From assembly GCA_018432935.1 (NCBI GenBank), contig JAHDSF010000017.1:1-64000 (forward strand): a stretch of 64,000 bases of DNA. Direction: 5' to 3'. The translations under genes were made by a program, and so were the position numbers. Positions 1-7,938 of this stretch are shown piece by piece (position 1 is the first letter of the stretch; each line of letters opens with the position of its first letter). The notes under the pieces were generated by a model. It was not told the DNA's origin. It was given only the letters and a program-made list of their open reading frames with translations, and did no database searches. Source of the stretch: Rhodospirillales bacterium. GTDB taxonomy: Bacteria > Pseudomonadota > Alphaproteobacteria > Rhodospirillales > Shumkoniaceae.

Positions 1-2
1 GC

Positions 3-326
3 GCCGCGATCGGCGAAGGCCGCTTCGCCACCGCGCGCGGCATCGCGTTCACCGCCGACGACCGGCTGCGCCGCGACATCATCGAGCACCTGATGTGCGA
101 GCTCTCCGTCGACCTTGCCGCCGCTGCCGCCCGCCATCCCGGCGCCAACCCCGACTTCACCGAGGAGATGCGCCGCCTCGCCCCGCTCGCCGCCGACGGC
201 GCGCTCAGCATCGAAGGCTCCACCCTTACCGTCGGCGAGCACGGCCGCCAACTGGTCCGCGTCGCCGCCGCTGCCTTCGACACCTACCTCAGACAGGGCG
301 AAGCAAGGCACTCGCGCGCCGTGTAG
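3..326 (+). CDS. hemN: Oxygen-independent coproporphyrinogen III oxidase, C-terminal part (HemN)
   Basis: This is the last 107 residues of a protein that begins before the window. The segment reads as the HemN C-terminal domain: an Arg-x-Gly stretch, then DDRLRRDIIEHLMCELSVDL, and a tail with VRVAAAAFDTYL ending in RHSRAV, all typical of this radical-SAM enzyme of anaerobic haem synthesis. The enzyme decarboxylates two propionates of coproporphyrinogen III. The catalytic N-terminal half with the CxxxCxxC motif lies outside the window, so HemN is separated from HemW only by these tail residues. The reading frame is open from base 3 to the TAG at 324-326. Confidence 0.8.
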   Translation, partial: AAIGEGRFATARGIAFTADDRLRRDIIEHLMCELSVDLAAAAARHPGANPDFTEEMRRLAPLAADGALSIEGSTLTVGEHGRQLVRVAAAAFDTYLRQGEARHSRAV

Positions 327-374
327 GGGCCATGTGCTTGGCGGCTCCGGCGGCCACGAGTACACTCGTCCGCC

Positions 375-965
375 ATGAGCACCCTGCCCCCTCCCGCCCG
401 CTCCCTGACGACCGAGCGTCTCCTTTTGCACCCTCTGGCGCTTGCCGATGCCGAGCCGATCCAGGACCTGTTTCCCCGTTGGGAGATCGTCAGGTTCCTC
501 AGCGCGGTGGTGCCCTGGCCGTATCCGCCCAACGGCGCCCTTACCTTCATCCGCGATATCGCGCTGCCCGCGATGGCGCGCGGCGAGGAGTGGCACTGGA
601 GTCTGCGCCTGCGGAGCGACCCCGGCCCACTGATCGGCGTCATCAGCCTGATGACCCAGCAGGACAACAACCGCGGCTTCTGGCTCGGCCTGCCGTGGCA
701 GGGCCGGGGCTACATGGGCGAGGCGGTCGAGGCGGTGACCGGGTTCTGGTTCCAGGACCTCGGCCGCGACGTATTGCGGGTCCCCAAGGCGGTCTCCAAC
801 GAAGCGTCGCGGCGCATCTCGCTGCGATCGGGCATGCGTGTCATCCGGACCGAGGAGCGCGACTACGTCTCGGGCCGCCAGCAGACGGAAATCTGGGAAA
901 TGACGCGGTCCGAGTGGGTGGCTCGGCGCACCATCGGGAAGTCTCAAAGCCGGAGCGAGGAATGA
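375..965 (+). CDS. GNAT family N-acetyltransferase (RimJ/RimL type)
   Basis: A 196-residue protein with the GNAT fold. It starts with a TTERLLL strand typical of RimJ/RimL-like members, which acetylate protein N-termini or small molecules using acetyl-CoA. The acetyl-CoA loop QGRGYMGEA is at residues 109-117, preceded by the GFWLGLPW strand. A later segment with VSNEASRRISLRSGMR matches the N-x-x-S-x-x-x-x-x-x-x-G-F/M end of the fold. The stop codon overlaps the next start in an ATGA, so it is translationally coupled to the downstream membrane protein. The substrate cannot be told from the sequence. Confidence 0.85.
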   Translation: MSTLPPPARSLTTERLLLHPLALADAEPIQDLFPRWEIVRFLSAVVPWPYPPNGALTFIRDIALPAMARGEEWHWSLRLRSDPGPLIGVISLMTQQDNNRGFWLGLPWQGRGYMGEAVEAVTGFWFQDLGRDVLRVPKAVSNEASRRISLRSGMRVIRTEERDYVSGRQQTEIWEMTRSEWVARRTIGKSQSRSEE

Positions 966-1462
966 AGGAGTTCGGGCCGAAGGGCGTGAAGTGGCTGAAG
1001 ATCGTCCACCTCGTGCTGGCGTCGTTATGGCTGGGTGGAGCGATCGCGTTGACGGCAATGCAGTACGGCATGAGGCCGGCCGGCGATGGTGCGCTGCACG
1101 GCATCGACGAATCGATGCGCTTCATCGATGATTTCATCATCATCCCCGGCGCCGTCGGCAGCCTGCTGACGGGACTGTTCTATGGGGTGAAGACGCGGTG
1201 GGGCTTCTTCCGCCACCGCTGGGTGACGGTGAAGTGGATCCTTACCGTGAGCGCCGTCGTGTTCGGCACTTTCTGGCTCGGGCCGTGGCTGAATGCGATG
1301 GGTCCGATCTCGGCCCGGATGGGCCTCGCCGCGCTTGCCGATCCCGCCTACGCTTGGCTCAAGGACGCCAATGCCGTCGGCGCCCTGATCCAGTGCGCCT
1401 CGCTGCTGTTCATGGTCGGGCTGTCGGTGCTGAAACCGTGGGAGGCAAGGCGCCGCGACTGA
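962..1462 (+). CDS. DUF2269-like four-helix membrane protein
   Basis: A 166-residue integral membrane protein. The first helix (about residues 10-30) carries the LxxxSLWLGG signature seen in DUF2269 and CopD-like proteins. A second helix holds IIIPGAVGSLLTGLFYG, and two more hydrophobic segments follow at about residues 80-105 and 140-158. A basic stretch with FFRHRWVTVKW sits between helices 2 and 3. It overlaps the preceding acetyltransferase by four bases (ATGA), so the two form one operon. The function of the family is not known; a role with haem or copper is only suggested by resemblance to other small membrane families. Confidence 0.7.
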   Translation: MKEFGPKGVKWLKIVHLVLASLWLGGAIALTAMQYGMRPAGDGALHGIDESMRFIDDFIIIPGAVGSLLTGLFYGVKTRWGFFRHRWVTVKWILTVSAVVFGTFWLGPWLNAMGPISARMGLAALADPAYAWLKDANAVGALIQCASLLFMVGLSVLKPWEARRRD

Positions 1463-1638
1463 CCGGCGAGTGGCAGGCCGGATGCCCAATCCCCATATTC
1501 ATGGGGCAGACCCGTGCACGGCGGCAGCGCGTTTCTCCGACGGCCTTTTCCCGCACGGCGGGCAACCGCCTCTAGTCTCAGCCGAGCGTTTCGGGTTCGC
1601 GCTGCCGGCATTTCCGGCCACATCAGCAGGAGGCCCGT

Positions 1639-1848
1639 ATGGCGACGGATTTCGAGCTCAGCCGCATTTATGCCAAGGGTTGGACGGCGGGGCGTCGCTC
1701 CGACATCGATTTCGAGGCCCCAGGCTTCGATGACGAGTTGGCGGCCCTGAACCCCTATACCTTCGGTGCCGAGCGGGAGCGCTGGGCCACCGGGTTCCAG
1801 GACGCTCTCAAACGCTCGCAAGATCAGCGCGGCCGCATCGTCCGGTAG
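1639..1848 (+). CDS. Small RMF/CrpP-like protein (putative ribosome modulation factor)
   Basis: A 69-residue protein with a good ribosome binding site (AGGAGG about seven bases before the ATG). Its pattern, YAKGWTAGRRSD, then NPYTF, then R-x-x-WATGFQDA, follows the layout of E. coli ribosome modulation factor: G-x-x-AG, then CPY, then R-x-x-W-x-x-G. In E. coli RMF pairs 70S ribosomes into inactive 100S dimers in stationary phase. The likeness is by eye over a short protein, and the Cys of CPY is replaced by Asn here. It stands alone between a plus-strand pair and a convergent acetyltransferase gene. Confidence 0.55.
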   Translation: MATDFELSRIYAKGWTAGRRSDIDFEAPGFDDELAALNPYTFGAERERWATGFQDALKRSQDQRGRIVR

Positions 1849-1851
1849 GCC

Positions 1852-2316
1852 TCATAAGGTCAGCTTCATGCCTTCATGGCTGGCGGAGAAGCCGAGGGAT
1901 TCATAGAAGCGCAGCGCCTCGGGCCGGGACTTGTCGGTGGTAAGCTGGACCAGGCCGCAGCCGCGGCGCCGGCACTCCGCGATCGCCCATTCGAACACGC
2001 GCCGACCAAGCCCCCGGCCGCGTTGCGAGGCGGCGACGCGCACGCTTTCGATCTGACCCCGCCACAGCCCCAGCCGCGACAGGCCGGGGATGAAGGAAAT
2101 CTGCAGGCAGCCGACCACCTCGCCACCGCTCTCCGCCACCGCGAGGAACTGGTTGGGATCGCGCTCGATGGCGGCGAAGGCGGCGACGTAGGCCGGGTTC
2201 GGGGGCATCCCCCGATCCTCCCGGGCGCGCCCGAGAGGGTCGTCCGCCAGCAGGGCGATGATCGCCGGCAGGTCTGCCGTCGTGGCGCGGCGGAGCAGGA
2301 GATCCTCTCCGCTCAT
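1852..2316 (-). CDS. GNAT family N-acetyltransferase
   Basis: A 154-residue single-domain GNAT acetyltransferase. The acetyl-CoA binding motif QRGRGLG is at residues 98-104 after the SVRVAAS strand, and the tail has the usual RPEALRFYESLGF helix-strand element. The N-terminal half includes DDPLGRARED, a motif shared with many bacterial GNATs of unknown substrate. The start overlaps the stop of the upstream SRPBCC gene by four bases, so it is the last gene of a minus-strand operon that begins with the ELM1-family gene. Confidence 0.85.
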   Translation of the reverse strand: MSGEDLLLRRATTADLPAIIALLADDPLGRAREDRGMPPNPAYVAAFAAIERDPNQFLAVAESGGEVVGCLQISFIPGLSRLGLWRGQIESVRVAASQRGRGLGRRVFEWAIAECRRRGCGLVQLTTDKSRPEALRFYESLGFSASHEGMKLTL

Positions 2317-2717
2317 CCGTTCCCCTCCAGCAGCGCCTTCAGCGAAGCCAGGTCCTTCTCCATCCAGGCGGCATCGGCGTGGAACTTCGCCTCGTCCATC
2401 CCCGGCGCCCGGAACAGCGTCAGTACCACCTCGGCGCCGTCCCCGTTGGTCAGCACGCGCAGCGGCACGTAGACCTCGACTGCCGGCGCAATCGTCACCC
2501 AGTGGTCGGCCACGCCATACGGGTTCGGCTCCGAGAACCGGATTCGCACCGGCCCTTCCGATCCCTGCGCCGTCCAGCCGTCGCCGTCGCGCACCAGCCC
2601 GCCGCCCAGTCCCGAGGCCCAGCGGGGGAAGTTCGCCGGCTCGGCGAGAAAGGCGTAAACCACCTGCCGGTCCTTCGCGATGGCAATGCTGAGATGGCGG
2701 CATTCGCTAGTCGACAT
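2313..2717 (-). CDS. SRPBCC (START/Bet v 1-like) family protein
   Basis: A 134-residue protein with the SRPBCC hydrophobic-ligand fold. It opens with RHLSIAIAKDRQVVYAFLAE, followed by NFPRWASGL, the usual first strand and helix of polyketide-cyclase or lipid-transfer-like proteins. The C-terminal long helix ends with EKDLASLKALLEG. The start was placed at 2717 because GGGGAGGAAG lies just upstream, although an in-frame start ten codons earlier exists. The stop overlaps the acetyltransferase start. The ligand or enzymatic role is unknown. Confidence 0.75.
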   Translation of the reverse strand: MSTSECRHLSIAIAKDRQVVYAFLAEPANFPRWASGLGGGLVRDGDGWTAQGSEGPVRIRFSEPNPYGVADHWVTIAPAVEVYVPLRVLTNGDGAEVVLTLFRAPGMDEAKFHADAAWMEKDLASLKALLEGNG

Positions 2718-2820
2718 CGCTTCCTCCCCGGGTGAGCACGGCGACACATGGCGTCGCCGCGCCCCACCGGCAAGCCAACTCGGCCAGCGCCTTCGCGCAG
2801 CCTTCCGCCGCCTCGGTCAT
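2707..2820 (-). CDS. Possible 37-residue coupled small protein
   Basis: A short open frame whose ATG overlaps the stop of the upstream ELM1-family gene in an ATGA and whose stop lies just inside the SRPBCC start region. It would encode a Cys- and Ala-containing peptide starting MTEAAEGCAKALAELACRWG. The overlap on both sides is the arrangement of translational coupling, but no ribosome binding site of its own and no recognised family support it. It may be only a chance frame bridging two genes. Confidence 0.25.
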   Translation of the reverse strand: MTEAAEGCAKALAELACRWGAATPCVAVLTRGGSDVD

Positions 2821-3797
2821 CCTCCGCCGGCAGGCACCGCGCCCTCGAGCGCCGCCGCGATCTCGCCGGCGGCGTTGAGCGGCGGGTGGGACCACGCTTC
2901 GATCCGGCCCTCGAACGGTCGGGCATAGCCCTGGGCGTAGAGGTCCCGGTGCAGCAGCACGTGCTTCTGTGCCACCAGGGCCTTCGGCGCGTGAATGTAG
3001 ACCGGGGCCGGCGAGGCGCAGGCTTCCGAGCACATCGACACCGAATCCCCGGTCACCACGACGGCGTCGGCGAGCCCGAGGTAGGCGAAGTACGGATTGT
3101 CGCCCGCATCGCCCCAGCGGAAGGCGAAATGAGGCGCCGTGATCTCGGCATAGAGCGCAGGCGCGGCGTCGCCGGTGCGTCGGCTGGTGGTGATCAGCAG
3201 CGAGCCCCCGGCCTCCTTCGCCGCGCGGTCGGCGGCCGCCCCAAGCTCGCGCGCCATCGCCTCGGTGAAGATGCGGCGCTTGTTGGTGCCGCCGACGATC
3301 AGCGCAATCCACGGGCGTGGCAGCGAGGCGAACCGTTCCCGCCATTTCGCGCCCTCCTCCTCGAGGCGGCGCGCCGTGATGCGGTGGGGGGCGCCGGTGA
3401 TCTGCAGGACATTGGGGGCATCGGGGATGCGGTCGTGGCGGGGCACGGCGATGAGATCGAAGTCCTCCACCCCCGAGGGCCCGGGATGCATGAGCTGACA
3501 GAGAAAGGTCCGGCCGCCGTTGCGTTCCTTGATGCTGCGCGCGGCGGGCGCGGTGCGCCGGCCGGCAGCGATCACGACCTCCGGCCACGGCGGCACCAGA
3601 TTGGCCCGCGCCGACGGCGTCAGCCCGTTGAAGGAGGCGCCGACGAAGCTGTTGGGCAAGGCCGCAATCGCTGTGTAGCTCAGCTCCTGGGCCAGAAAAG
3701 GCCAACCCAGCGCCTCGGCCACGCCGAGCACCTGGGCGCGGTTGCCGGCGCGGTCGTCGAGCAGGAGCCACAGCGAAGGCGTGCGGGTCTCGGCCAT
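2817..3797 (-). CDS. Mitochondrial fission ELM1 family protein (DUF1022)
   Basis: A 326-residue soluble protein of the ELM1 family, widespread in alphaproteobacteria and named for a plant mitochondrial division factor. Family hallmarks are LLLDDRAGNRAQVLGVAEAL near the N-terminus, HPGPSGVEDFDLIAVPRHD in the middle, a VGGTNKR loop, and VVTGDSVSMCSEA towards the end. The last two features resemble the nucleotide-sugar site of GT-B glycosyltransferases, but no activity is established. It heads a minus-strand operon with SRPBCC and GNAT genes, all overlapping by a few bases. Confidence 0.85.
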   Translation of the reverse strand: MAETRTPSLWLLLDDRAGNRAQVLGVAEALGWPFLAQELSYTAIAALPNSFVGASFNGLTPSARANLVPPWPEVVIAAGRRTAPAARSIKERNGGRTFLCQLMHPGPSGVEDFDLIAVPRHDRIPDAPNVLQITGAPHRITARRLEEEGAKWRERFASLPRPWIALIVGGTNKRRIFTEAMARELGAAADRAAKEAGGSLLITTSRRTGDAAPALYAEITAPHFAFRWGDAGDNPYFAYLGLADAVVVTGDSVSMCSEACASPAPVYIHAPKALVAQKHVLLHRDLYAQGYARPFEGRIEAWSHPPLNAAGEIAAALEGAVPAGGG

Positions 3798-3871
3798 GCG
3801 GCGGGAGTAGCCCGCACGTGCAGGAAGGTCAAGGGGTTCGCCGCAGGTGCGCCTGTGGTAGACTTGGATTC

Positions 3872-4459
3872 ATGCGCATTCCGACCAAGCCGCTCTCGGC
3901 CTATCCCTGGTTCATCCGCCTCTTCTTCTGGAAGCAGCGGCGGACCTACGGCAAGGTGCTGGAGCCGGGGCTCCTGTGGGGGCGCTCGCCGTGGCTGTTC
4001 GCGACTGTCGCCCTGCTCTACGGCGCGCTCGACCGCCGCTCGTCGCCGCTGTCGCCGGCGCTCCGCTCGTTGGTGACGGTGCGGGTCTCGCAGATCAACC
4101 ACTGCGACTTCTGCGTCGACGTGAACTCGGCGACGCTGCTTAAGCGCGGCGTTGCGATGGAAAAGGTGCTGGCGCTGCCGAAGTGGCGCGACAGCGCGCT
4201 CTACGACGAGGAGGAGCGGCTCGCCCTGGAGTACGCCGAGGCGATGACCCGCACCGGCGAGCAGGTCAGCGACTCGCTGATGGCCCGGCTGAAGGAGCGC
4301 TTCGGCGACGACGCGGTGATCGAGCTGACCGGACTGGTCGCCTTCCAGAACCTGTCCAGCAAGTTCAACAGCGCCCTCGACGTGCCGCCTCAGGGCTTCT
4401 GCCCCCTTCCGAGCCGGGCCGCCCCTACGGGGGAGTCGCTGGAAGAGATTGTCCGATAA
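3872..4459 (+). CDS. Carboxymuconolactone decarboxylase / AhpD-like protein
   Basis: A 195-residue protein with the AhpD-like fold. The redox motif HCDFCVDVN (CxxC) lies at about residue 75 after VRVSQIN, as in alkylhydroperoxidase-like and peroxidase-related proteins. The N-terminal 60 residues carry aromatic and basic stretches (WFIRLFFWKQRR), and a segment with YDEEERLALEYAEAMT follows the active site, as in family members. ATG at 3872 was chosen because the longer frame upstream lacks family similarity. The substrate is unknown. It lies divergent from the ELM1-family gene and just upstream of the TRAP transporter. Confidence 0.8.
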   Translation: MRIPTKPLSAYPWFIRLFFWKQRRTYGKVLEPGLLWGRSPWLFATVALLYGALDRRSSPLSPALRSLVTVRVSQINHCDFCVDVNSATLLKRGVAMEKVLALPKWRDSALYDEEERLALEYAEAMTRTGEQVSDSLMARLKERFGDDAVIELTGLVAFQNLSSKFNSALDVPPQGFCPLPSRAAPTGESLEEIVR

Positions 4460-4573
4460 CTGTATGATTGCTCCCGGCTTCACGCGGCGGGCACGGCAAC
4501 AATAAAAGCCGGCCCTGCCGATAAAACCCGCCGCCCCCGCGGACGGCGAGAAACACAGAACTGGGAGAGCATC

Positions 4574-5563
4574 ATGAACCTCGTCAGGATGGGCGTGGCC
4601 GCGGCCGCGCTCCTCGTCCTCGCATCGGCGGCGTCCGCTGCCGATCCGATCGTCATCAAGTATTCGCACGTGGTGGCCGAGAACACGCCCAAGGGCCTCT
4701 CGGCGCTGAAGTTCCGCGATCTCGTCGCCGAGCGGCTGGGCGGAAAGGTCAAGGTCGAAGTCTTCCCCAACTCGCAGCTGTTCAACGACGACACCGTGCT
4801 GCAGGCGATGCTGCTGGGCGACGTCCAGCTCGCCGCGCCGTCGCTGTCGAAATTCGAGAAGTACACCCAGTCCCTGCAGATCTACGATCTGCCGTTCCTG
4901 TTCAAGGACATGGAGGCGGTCGAGAAGTTCCAGAACAGCCCGGCCGGCCAGAAGATGCTCGATTCCATGGCCAAGAAGGGACTGCTCGGCCTCGGCTACC
5001 TGCACAACGGCATGAAGCAGATCTCGGCCAGCAAGCCCCTGCGGGTGCCGGCCGACGCGGCCGGCCTGAAGTTCCGCATCATGACCTCCGACGTGCTGGC
5101 GGCCCAATTCGACGCCCTCAAGGCGACCCCCCTGAAGAAGCCTTTCTCCGAAGTGTTCACGCTGCTGCAGACCCGGGCCGTCGACGGCCAGGAGAACACG
5201 TGGTCGAACATCTGGTCGCAGAAGTTCCACGAGGTGCAGCCGTACATCACCGAGTCCAACCACGGCGTGCTCGACTACCTCGTCGTCACCTCGGCCGAGT
5301 TCTGGACCGGAATGCCGGCCGACATCCGCAAGGAGGTCAAGAAGGCGCTCGACGAGTCGATCGCCTACGGCAACAAGACCTCGCACGAGATTGCCGAGGG
5401 TGACCGCAAGAAAATCGCCGATTCGGGCCGAACGACCATCATCCAGCTTGACGACCGGCAGCGGGCCTTGTGGGTCGACGCGATGAAGCCGGTGTGGAAG
5501 CAGTTCGAAAAGGAGATCGGCCCCGACCTAATCCAGGCCGCCGCCGACTTCAGCAAGCCCTAG
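4574..5563 (+). CDS. dctP: TRAP transporter substrate-binding protein DctP
   Basis: A 329-residue periplasmic solute receptor with a signal peptide (MNLVRMGVAAAALLVLASAASA). It belongs to the DctP family: IKYSHVVAENTPKGLSA near the start, the GLKFRIMTSDV segment with the ligand-binding Arg, and the signature around LQTRAVDGQENTWSN. TRAP receptors of this family usually bind organic acids such as C4-dicarboxylates or sugar acids. GGGAG precedes the start at a suitable distance. The permease genes follow after 15 bases. The exact ligand cannot be inferred. Confidence 0.9.
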   Translation: MNLVRMGVAAAALLVLASAASAADPIVIKYSHVVAENTPKGLSALKFRDLVAERLGGKVKVEVFPNSQLFNDDTVLQAMLLGDVQLAAPSLSKFEKYTQSLQIYDLPFLFKDMEAVEKFQNSPAGQKMLDSMAKKGLLGLGYLHNGMKQISASKPLRVPADAAGLKFRIMTSDVLAAQFDALKATPLKKPFSEVFTLLQTRAVDGQENTWSNIWSQKFHEVQPYITESNHGVLDYLVVTSAEFWTGMPADIRKEVKKALDESIAYGNKTSHEIAEGDRKKIADSGRTTIIQLDDRQRALWVDAMKPVWKQFEKEIGPDLIQAAADFSKP

Positions 5564-5578
5564 CCGCAGGGGCGGACC

Positions 5579-6121
5579 ATGCCGACGCGGCTGATCCGGC
5601 ATCTTGAGGAGGGAGTGATCTCCCTCCTCCTGGTCGCCATGACCCTGGTGGTCTTCTGTGAAGTCATTCTGCGCTTCGTCTTCAACACCGGATTCCTCTG
5701 GATGCAGGAGCTGACGCTCCTGCTGTCGGCGTGGTTCGTTCTGTTCGGCGCCTCCTACGGGGTCAAGGTCGGCGCCCACATCGGCGTCGACGCCGTGGTG
5801 CGCCTGCTGTCGCCGCCGGCGCGCCGGGCCGTCACGATAGGCGCCGTCGCCCTCTGCCTGCTGTACTGCGGGCTCCTGATCTACGGCTCGTGGATCTACC
5901 TGCGGAAGATGTACCTGGTCGGCATCGAGCTCGAGGACATGGCGGTCCAGCGCTGGGTCGCCCACTCGATCCTGCTGATCGGCTTCGGCCTGCTGACGGT
6001 GCGGTTCCTAGAGCTTCTCGCAGCCCTGCTGCGCAAGCAGGCGGACAGCTTCGCGATGCCGAACGAGGCCGACGAAGCGCTGCGCGCGGTTCGGCCGCGG
6101 GATCGGGGGGATGCGCCATGA
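5579..6121 (+). CDS. dctQ: TRAP transporter small permease DctQ
   Basis: A 180-residue four-helix membrane subunit of the TRAP transporter. Hydrophobic segments are at about residues 13-35, 45-65, 85-110 and 125-150, and the motif WMQELTLLLSAWFVLFGASYGVK is typical of the family, with the conserved W-x-x-E in helix 2. It pairs with the large DctM subunit for sodium-driven import of the acid delivered by the receptor. The stop overlaps the dctM start (ATGA). Confidence 0.9.
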   Translation: MPTRLIRHLEEGVISLLLVAMTLVVFCEVILRFVFNTGFLWMQELTLLLSAWFVLFGASYGVKVGAHIGVDAVVRLLSPPARRAVTIGAVALCLLYCGLLIYGSWIYLRKMYLVGIELEDMAVQRWVAHSILLIGFGLLTVRFLELLAALLRKQADSFAMPNEADEALRAVRPRDRGDAP

Positions 6122-7518
6122 CCACGGCGTTCCTGTTCGCGCTCCTGTTCGGCTGCATGGCCCTGGGGATGCCGATCGCGGTCGCGCTGGGGCTGTCGAG
6201 TGTGACCACCATCCTGCTGTTCTCGAACGATTCCCTGGCGTCGATCGCGCTCAAGCTGTTCGAGGCGCTGTCCGTTCACTATACGCTGCTGGCGATTCCC
6301 TATTTCATCGTCGCCTCGGCGTTCCTGTCGACCGGCGGCGTGGCACGACGGCTGATCCGGTTTGCGGTGTCCATCGTCGGACATGTTCGTGGCGGACTCG
6401 CGATGTCGTCGGTTCTTGCGTGCATGCTGTTCGCGGCGGTATCGGGCTCCTCCCCCGCCACGGTAGCGGCGATCGGCTCGATCGTGATCGCCGGGATGGT
6501 GCGGACCGGGTATCCCGAAAGCTTCGCCGCAGGCGTGATCTGCAACGCGGGCACGCTGGGGATCCTGATCCCGCCCTCGATCGTCATGCTGGTCTACGCC
6601 GCCGCCACGCAGGAATCCGCGGCGCGGATGTTCATGGCAGGCTTCATCCCGGGCATCCTGATGGGCGTCATGCTCATGACCACGATCTACGTGGCCGCCC
6701 GCTTCATGAACCTTCCCGCCCAGAAATGGGCCGGAGGCCGCGAGATCTTCGCCTCGGCGTTCAGTGCCTCGGGCGGCCTGCTGCTGATCGTCATCGTGCT
6801 CGGCTCGATCTATGGCGGCGTCGCCAGCCCCACCGAGGCGGCCGCGGTTTCCGCCGTCTACGCCTATGCGGTCGCCGTGCTCGGCTATCGCGACATCGGG
6901 CCGCTGCGGGACCAGCCGTGGCGGCGCCGCGACGAATTCCTGGCGCAGGCTGCGATCCGCAACGCCGGGTTGATGGTCGTCGGGATCGTCCGCTCGGTCT
7001 CCGACCCCGAGGTGCGCAACGTCGTCATGGACGCCGCCCGCGTCAGCATCATGCTGCTCTTCATCATCGCCAACGCGATGCTGTTCGCGCACGTGCTGAC
7101 GACCGAGCGCATCCCCCACACCATCGCCGAGACGGTGATGGGATGGGGTCTTCCCGCCTGGGGTTTCCTGGTCGTCGTCAACGTGCTGCTTTTGATCGCC
7201 GGCAACTTCATGGAACCCTCGGCGATCACCCTGATCATGGCGCCGATCTTCTTCCCGATCGCCGTCCGGCTCGGGATCGACCCGATCCACCTCGGCATCG
7301 TCATGGTGGTGAACATGGAGATCGGCATGATCACGCCGCCGGTCGGCCTCAACCTGTTCGTCACCGCCGGAATCACGGGCCGCAGCATCATGTGGGTGGT
7401 GCGGGCGGCCCTGCCGTGGCTGACCGTATTGCTCGCCTTCCTCCTGATGATTACCTACATACCCTGGCTCTCGCTGGTCTTGCCAGAAGCCATAGACCAG
7501 CTTAAGGGATATCGGTGA
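6118..7518 (+). CDS. dctM: TRAP transporter large permease DctM
   Basis: A 466-residue membrane protein with about a dozen helices, the transport-catalysing subunit of the TRAP system. Family landmarks are CMALGMPIAVALGLSS at the start, AAVSGSSPATVAAIGS, NAGTLGILIPPSIVMLVYA, and near the end NFMEPSAITLIMAPIFFPI followed by GMITPPVGLNLFV. A soluble insertion at about residues 255-300 (YRDIGPLRDQ through SDPEVRN) is longer than in many members. It overlaps dctQ by four bases and completes the dctPQM operon. Confidence 0.92.
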   Translation: MTTAFLFALLFGCMALGMPIAVALGLSSVTTILLFSNDSLASIALKLFEALSVHYTLLAIPYFIVASAFLSTGGVARRLIRFAVSIVGHVRGGLAMSSVLACMLFAAVSGSSPATVAAIGSIVIAGMVRTGYPESFAAGVICNAGTLGILIPPSIVMLVYAAATQESAARMFMAGFIPGILMGVMLMTTIYVAARFMNLPAQKWAGGREIFASAFSASGGLLLIVIVLGSIYGGVASPTEAAAVSAVYAYAVAVLGYRDIGPLRDQPWRRRDEFLAQAAIRNAGLMVVGIVRSVSDPEVRNVVMDAARVSIMLLFIIANAMLFAHVLTTERIPHTIAETVMGWGLPAWGFLVVVNVLLLIAGNFMEPSAITLIMAPIFFPIAVRLGIDPIHLGIVMVVNMEIGMITPPVGLNLFVTAGITGRSIMWVVRAALPWLTVLLAFLLMITYIPWLSLVLPEAIDQLKGYR

Positions 7519-7538
7519 TCACAGAACGGGCAGCGGCC

Positions 7539-7901
7539 ATGGCAGAAGATCGTCGCCAGCGCCATACTCGCGGAGGCAAGGATCTGCCCGAGCACCAGGC
7601 AAGCTTCACGGTTGGTCAGATCGTGCATCACCGGCTGTTCGACTACCGGGGTGTGGTGATCGACGTCGATCCTTTTTTTCGCGGCGCCGAGGACTGGTAC
7701 CGCAAATCGGTGCGCTCGCGGCCGCCCAAGGACCGGCCGTGGTACCACGTACTGGTCGACGGCGCCGAGCAGCAGACCTACGTCGCCGAACGCAACCTCG
7801 AGCCGGACCGCAGCGGGGCCCCGGTCAACCACCCCGATGTCGAACTCCATTTCGAAGGCTGGGAATCGGGCGGCTACGTCGTCAGGCGCAAGCGCAATTG
7901 A
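7539..7901 (+). CDS. hspQ: Heat shock protein HspQ
   Basis: A 120-residue HspQ-family protein. The conserved core reads FTVGQIVHHRLFDYRGVVID, followed by DVDPFF, DRPWYHVLVDG, QQTYVAERNLEPD and a C-terminal hemimethylated-DNA-binding-like strand. In enterics HspQ promotes degradation of denatured DnaA and specifies Lon substrates. ATG at 7539 is preferred; an in-frame GTG at 7515 overlaps the dctM stop and would add eight residues. It is convergent with the histidine kinase gene downstream. Confidence 0.85.
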   Translation: MAEDRRQRHTRGGKDLPEHQASFTVGQIVHHRLFDYRGVVIDVDPFFRGAEDWYRKSVRSRPPKDRPWYHVLVDGAEQQTYVAERNLEPDRSGAPVNHPDVELHFEGWESGGYVVRRKRN

Positions 7902-7938
7902 AAGGGGTGGCCGACCCGCAACAGCGGCAGCCGAACCT

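Noticed and set aside
95-1462. Extended frame leading into the DUF2269-like protein
   Set aside because: Only the part after 962 has membrane-protein features; the rest is an out-of-frame reading of hemN and the acetyltransferase gene.
1491-1506. CCCCAT-ATTC-ATGGGG palindrome as a terminator
   Set aside because: Only six pairs and no T-run follows; it may be an operator, but nothing supports a function.
2748-4076. Long plus-strand frame across the ELM1-family gene
   Set aside because: Low-complexity composition and no motif; the opposite strand holds a clear family protein.
4460-4573. TATGAT at the start of the TRAP leader as a promoter
   Set aside because: No -35 box at a suitable distance could be found.
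5896-7290. Long antisense frame opposite dctM
   Set aside because: Its protein is rich in Asp, His and Gln with no motifs, a shadow of GC-rich third positions of the real gene.
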